Source of the DNA: an uncultured Gammaproteobacteria bacterium
GTDB taxonomy: Bacteria; Pseudomonadota; Gammaproteobacteria; GCA-2729495
NCBI GenBank assembly: GCA_947258805.1
Contig: CAMYJV010000083.1
Location: 5,091-15,920 of the forward strand
Length of the DNA stretch: 10,830 nucleotides
Direction: 5' to 3'
Positions 7,787-10,830 of this stretch are shown here, piece after piece (position 1 is the first letter of the stretch; the number at the start of each line of letters is the position of its first letter). Both the position numbers and the translations under genes were made by a program. The notes under the pieces are model-generated. The model did no database searches and had not been told where the DNA came from. It saw only the letters and a list, made by a program, of their open reading frames with translations.

Positions 7787-8200
7787 ATGAGCGTGTCAAC
7801 CACTTCCCAGCGTCCCTACCTGCTGCGTGCGATGCACGAGTGGATGACTGACAACGGCCACACGCCCCACCTGGTCATCGACGCCACTGCGCCAGGCGTC
7901 GAAGTGCCGGAGCCTCACGTCTCCGACGGCAAGATCATCCTGAACGTGAGTTATGCGGCCGTCCGTGACCTGGAGCTCGGCAATACCGACATCAGCTTCG
8001 AGGCCCGCTTCGGGGGCATCCCCCAGCGACTGTTCGTGCCGATTGCGGCAGTCCTCGGCATCTACGCGCGGGAGACGGGACGAGGCATGATCTTCGCCGC
8101 TCGCGAAGACGAGGAAGCCGAGGCCGCACAGGAGACCGACGCGGCAGATCGCCAGCCCCCGCCCGCGGGCGGTCGGTCCCATCTGAAGGTGATCAAATAG
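7787..8200 (+). CDS. sspB: SspB, ClpXP protease specificity-enhancing factor
   Basis: An adaptor that binds ssrA-tagged peptides from stalled ribosomes and delivers them to the ClpXP protease. It has 137 residues, against about 165 in E. coli. The substrate-binding domain (about 7-110) shows RPYLLRAMHEWM, TPHLVIDATAPGVEVPEP, ILNVSYAAVRDLELG, then FEARFGGIPQRLFVP and AAVLGIYARETG. An acidic, low-complexity linker (about 106-128) follows. The C-terminal tail RSHLKVIK matches the short ClpX-binding motif (E. coli ends LRVVK). No strong ribosome site precedes the ATG, so coupling to sspA is likely. The stop is 21 bases from the yraN stop on the other strand. Confidence 0.95.
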   Translation: MSVSTTSQRPYLLRAMHEWMTDNGHTPHLVIDATAPGVEVPEPHVSDGKIILNVSYAAVRDLELGNTDISFEARFGGIPQRLFVPIAAVLGIYARETGRGMIFAAREDEEAEAAQETDAADRQPPPAGGRSHLKVIK

Positions 8201-8221
8201 GCTGCCGATTTGTCGCCGGCA

Positions 8222-8617
8222 CTAGCTCCGGTGACTGTAGTCGAAAGCCGCGGGAATCCACAGCAGGCGAGGGCGATCCAGGGAACCCGAGACGGCCACC
8301 ACGTCGAAGCGCAGCGGGTGCTCCCCGTAGCGATCATGGCATTGCAGGAAGTACTGCGCGGCCCGGGCGAGACGCTCCCGCTTGCGCAGGCCTATGCTCT
8401 CGGCCGGTGCTACCGGTGCAAGCCTGCGACGATAGCGAATCTCCACGATGACCAGTTGGGGCCCGTCTTCCATGACCAGGTCAAGTTCACCGGTCCGGCA
8501 ACGAAAATTGCGCGACACGGTGCGCAGGCCCTCGCGCACCAGGTAGCGTTCGGCCAGCGTTTCGGCGAGTTTGCCAGCCGCGAGGTGCGGTGCCTCGTCA
8601 TTCCGTGAGCGAGTCAC
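8222..8617 (-). CDS. yraN: YraN, UPF0102 family, predicted endonuclease-like fold
   Basis: A 131-residue protein of the UPF0102/YraN family, whose function is not established; the fold resembles restriction-endonuclease and Holliday-junction-resolvase domains. Visible features are the N-terminal helix AGKLAETLAERYLVREG, then GELDLVMEDGPQLVIVEIRYRR, where the E-x-D and E-x-(K/R) residues match the nuclease-like active-site pattern, and a C-terminal RFDVVAVSG strand. The start is GTG at 8617, inside the 3' end of lpoA, so the two genes overlap by 20 bases. The lpoA-yraN order is as in E. coli and Pseudomonas. Nuclease activity is an inference from the fold only. Confidence 0.92.
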   Translation of the reverse strand: MTRSRNDEAPHLAAGKLAETLAERYLVREGLRTVSRNFRCRTGELDLVMEDGPQLVIVEIRYRRRLAPVAPAESIGLRKRERLARAAQYFLQCHDRYGEHPLRFDVVAVSGSLDRPRLLWIPAAFDYSHRS

Positions 8618-10526
8618 CGCCGCTCGCTTCTGCCGGTTCCAGGGCGACCGGTTGGCCGCTGACGACGCGTGCCCACATCAGTTTCCGGTGTATGCGCCCG
8701 TCTCTGGCCAGGTAGAGCCGGCCGGTCACGCCGTCGATCTCGGGCAGGCCGCCCGGGCCGGTCATGCGTGTAGCGATCTGGAACGAGTCATAGCCCATCG
8801 CGAACAGGCGCGCCCGCCGGCTGGATTCTGCGGGCCAGTAGCGGGCCAGGCTCTGCCGCGCGGCGGCTGCCTGCCCGTCCGGGGCGATGATCCATGGCAT
8901 GTCGGGGAACATGATGCCGTTCAGGTCTGAATTTCCGCGCGCACCTTCGGTGTATATGGCCGACGTGGCGTAGGTGGGAATCGTGCCTGCATAATAAAAA
9001 CGCAGCTGGGGCCGCAATAACTTGCCAGTTTCGGCGGGAGCTGCCATGAATATTAGGTCGACGTCGCGACGCCGTCGCGGTTCGAAACCCAGGTCTATGC
9101 CGAGATTTGCCTGCAGTCGTGTCATGCGATCGCGGCTCTCGCCGATCAGCATCACGTCCTGGATGCCGTAGGAAAAATCCCGCCCGGCCGGCTGATACAG
9201 GTGGTAGTCCACCAACACCCCGCCCAGACCCTGGTAGGTTGCGGCAAAGCTGTTCAGGACGCGCCGCCCCCAGTCGTCGCTCGGTGCCAGGGCGATCGCC
9301 CGCAACCGCCCCTCTGCAATTCCCCGCTCGGCCGTTGCTGCGGCCTCATCTTCCGGGGCAAGGGCAAATTGCAGCAGGCCCGGCGGGGCCGGGACGTCAT
9401 CGGCGAGGAAGTTCAGGGCGAGCGTTGGTAACTCCAGGCCACTGGTGCTGGTAGCCAGGGTGGTCACATCGTCTTTGAGCAGTGGGCCAATGACGACCTG
9501 GGCGCCGTCGATCACCGCACGGCGATACGCGTTGCCGACGCCATCCTGCGCCGTGTCATACACGCGAATCTTCGCTGCCGGCTCGTCGGTCGCAGCGTAG
9601 AAGCCAGCCATAAAGCCATCGCGCACCGCGGCTCCCGCCAGGGACTGGCGGCCCGTCACCGGCAGCAGCAGCGCGACTCGCTCGGGGGAGAATGCAGACA
9701 TTTCGAGACTGGCCAGCAACTCCGGCACCAGCACGCTGTTGGCCGGGTGCTGGGGGTTGGCCTGCTGCCAGTTTCGCAGCGCCAGCGCCAGGCCCGCGGG
9801 ACCGCTGCGCCGGTCCGCCGCCAGCCGCCCCAGCCTGAGCCAGCCGGCCAGCACCAAATCTGCCTCAGCGGTAACGGTCGACACCTCCACGGGCGCGCCA
9901 AAGCGCTGGTACAGGGACCACAACAGGCGCTGATTGTCGGCAATGGCGGCCGCGTCACCGAGCCAGACTTCCCGTTCCAGCAGTGCCTCTGTGCCTCGCG
10001 CCGGTTCACCGAGTCTGAACAGAGCTTCGCCGCGGATTCTCTGGATTTCGGCTGCAGCGGCAGGTTTCGCCGTGCGTGGCGCGCGGGCGATGATCGCCAG
10101 CGCCGCTGCCGGGTCCTCCCGGGCAATGGCGAGATCGCCGGCCACCTGCGCCCAGCCCAGAAGGTTCTCTTCACTGATGGGTTCGGCGAGGCTGTCGAGG
10201 ATCGCCCGGGCCGCATCGAGCTGCCCTTCCAGGCGTCGTTCACGGGCCGCGCGGATCAGGTAGCGCTCTTGCAGCGGGCCAGTCGCGCCCTCGGCGAGTT
10301 TGAGATAAGCCTCGGCCGCCTTGTCGTAACGGCCCTGGTCAGACAATGCGGTGGCTTGCCGGACACCCGGGTCTTCGGCACCGGTGTCGCGCTGGAAGGG
10401 TGTGCACGCGCCGATGACCAGCAGCAGGGCCAGGCTCGCTCGCGCCAGCAGCGCGGGTTGCCACGGGCTTGCCCGGTGGCAGCGCGTGCCCTTTACACTC
10501 CCGTTGACTCGCCTGATTCGCCCCAC
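8598..10526 (-). CDS. lpoA: LpoA, outer-membrane lipoprotein activator of PBP1A (LppC family)
   Basis: LpoA reaches from the outer membrane through the peptidoglycan to activate the synthase PBP1A. The protein has 642 residues (E. coli about 678). A lipoprotein signal peptide ends in the lipobox VIGAC, with C41 as the acylated residue. The stretch before it is long (about 24 polar residues before the hydrophobic core). An N-terminal helical, TPR-like region (about 50-270) contains QGRYDKAAEAYLKLAEG. The C-terminal domain (about 280-630), similar to periplasmic-binding proteins, opens with RVALLLPVTGRQSLAGAAVR and includes DGAQVVIGPLLKDDV. The start is GTG at 10526 with GGAG 7 bases upstream. 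A later start would shorten the charged region but lacks comparable support. It is divergent from rsmI and followed by yraN, as in related genomes. Confidence 0.94.
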   Translation of the reverse strand: MGRIRRVNGSVKGTRCHRASPWQPALLARASLALLLVIGACTPFQRDTGAEDPGVRQATALSDQGRYDKAAEAYLKLAEGATGPLQERYLIRAARERRLEGQLDAARAILDSLAEPISEENLLGWAQVAGDLAIAREDPAAALAIIARAPRTAKPAAAAEIQRIRGEALFRLGEPARGTEALLEREVWLGDAAAIADNQRLLWSLYQRFGAPVEVSTVTAEADLVLAGWLRLGRLAADRRSGPAGLALALRNWQQANPQHPANSVLVPELLASLEMSAFSPERVALLLPVTGRQSLAGAAVRDGFMAGFYAATDEPAAKIRVYDTAQDGVGNAYRRAVIDGAQVVIGPLLKDDVTTLATSTSGLELPTLALNFLADDVPAPPGLLQFALAPEDEAAATAERGIAEGRLRAIALAPSDDWGRRVLNSFAATYQGLGGVLVDYHLYQPAGRDFSYGIQDVMLIGESRDRMTRLQANLGIDLGFEPRRRRDVDLIFMAAPAETGKLLRPQLRFYYAGTIPTYATSAIYTEGARGNSDLNGIMFPDMPWIIAPDGQAAAARQSLARYWPAESSRRARLFAMGYDSFQIATRMTGPGGLPEIDGVTGRLYLARDGRIHRKLMWARVVSGQPVALEPAEASGGDSLTE

Positions 10527-10533
10527 TTCCTAA

Positions 10534-10537
10534 CTCC
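10534..10537 (-). promoter_or_regulatory. Shine-Dalgarno GGAG supporting the lpoA GTG start
   Basis: On the minus strand GGAG lies 7 bases before the GTG at 10526. This favours the longer lpoA N-terminus over an internal start closer to the hydrophobic core of the signal peptide. Confidence 0.5.
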
Positions 10538-10558
10538 GTCCAGGGAGATACAGCCACG

Positions 10559-10612
10559 ATGTCTGTACCCGAAGTATCCAGACCCGAGCCGTTCCGGGAG
10601 CCGTGTCGATGA
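10559..10612 (+). CDS. Possible 17-residue upstream ORF overlapping the rsmI start
   Basis: An ATG at 10559 opens a frame encoding MSVPEVSRPEPFREPCR and ends in a TGA that overlaps the rsmI ATG as ATGA. A GGGAG lies 11 bases before it, rather far for a good ribosome site. No similarity to a known leader peptide is apparent, and it may be chance. Translation of this frame would place terminating ribosomes exactly at the rsmI start. Confidence 0.2.
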   Translation: MSVPEVSRPEPFREPCR

Positions 10613-10830
10613 CGGCTGAACCGGGAACGCTTTACGTCGTGGCCACGCCCATCGGCAATCTGGACGATCTGAGTCCCAGGGCCAGGCTGATCCTCGACGC
10701 CGTCGCCGTGGTGGCGTGCGAGGATACGCGGCGCACCGGGCAATTGCTAACCCGCCTGGGCCTGCGGCGACCGCTGCTTTCGTTGCACGAACACAATGAG
10801 GTGCAGCGCGTGGAGCAGCTGCTGGGCCGG
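10609..10830 (+). CDS. rsmI: RsmI, 16S rRNA 2'-O-ribose C1402 methyltransferase (5' part, runs off the window)
   Basis: The first 74 codons of RsmI (YraL), the SAM-dependent enzyme that methylates the ribose of C1402 in 16S rRNA at the decoding centre. The fragment shows GTLYVVATPIGNLDDLSPRA at residues 6-25, with the TPIGNL signature of the tetrapyrrole-methylase-like fold, then the CEDTRRTGQLL segment (37-47) and SLHEHNE (58-64). All are diagnostic of this family. The start is ATG at 10609 with GGGAG 8 bases upstream. It is divergent from lpoA across 82 bases in which I see no convincing -10/-35 pair for either gene. The remaining three quarters of the gene lie beyond the window. Confidence 0.96.
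   Translation, partial: MTAEPGTLYVVATPIGNLDDLSPRARLILDAVAVVACEDTRRTGQLLTRLGLRRPLLSLHEHNEVQRVEQLLGR

Noticed and set aside
10504..10532. Possible rsmI promoter with TTGACT at 10504-10509
   Set aside because: The -35 match is good, but the hexamer at proper spacing (TTCCTA) is poor and it would lie within the lpoA 5' end. It is not enough to call.

Overview
The window is a high-GC stretch of a gammaproteobacterial chromosome. The evidence is the gene set and its local order: kdsC/kdsD/yrbG next to an lptC gene, an ibaG-murA pair, petABC followed by sspAB, and yraN-lpoA divergent from rsmI. Similar blocks occur in Pseudomonas and, in part, in E. coli. The order here is contracted relative to both, so a less-studied gammaproteobacterial lineage is likely. 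I cannot name it from the sequence alone. Every gene is a recognisable housekeeping gene. I see no transposase, integrase, tRNA, CRISPR array, toxin-antitoxin pair or phage gene.

Layout. (1) 1-2673, minus strand: a tight envelope operon read right to left as yrbG (CaCA-family antiporter), kdsD (arabinose-5-phosphate isomerase), kdsC (KDO-8-phosphate phosphatase) and the 5' part of lptC (LPS export). It makes KDO, the inner-core sugar of lipopolysaccharide, and starts LPS transport. (2) 2720-4242, plus strand: ibaG (BolA family) and murA (first committed step of peptidoglycan synthesis), divergent from yrbG across a short gap with a self-complementary TATAAT box. (3) 4243-4422: a 180-base spacer with a sigma70-like promoter for the next operon. 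(4) 4423-7055, plus strand: petA-petB-petC, the complete three-subunit cytochrome bc1 complex (Rieske protein, cytochrome b, cytochrome c1). (5) 7168-8200, plus strand: sspA and sspB, the RNA-polymerase-associated stringent starvation protein and the ClpXP adaptor. (6) 8222-10526, minus strand: lpoA (outer-membrane lipoprotein activator of PBP1A) and yraN (UPF0102), overlapping by 20 bases and convergent with sspB. (7) 10609 to the end, plus strand: the 5' part of rsmI (16S rRNA ribose methyltransferase).

The genes fall into three functional themes: envelope building (LPS core and export, MurA, LpoA), respiration (bc1), and stress or protein quality control (SspA, SspB, IbaG). I found no previously undescribed system. 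The points worth a second look are fine-scale. They are a probable CTG start for lptC, an arginine inside the second ion-binding repeat of YrbG, a symmetric divergent -10 with a possibly leaderless yrbG, the absence of mla genes from their usual place, a PVWY rather than PEWY motif in cytochrome b with a Tyr-to-Phe change in the Rieske cluster-binding loop, and a 17-codon ORF abutting rsmI.
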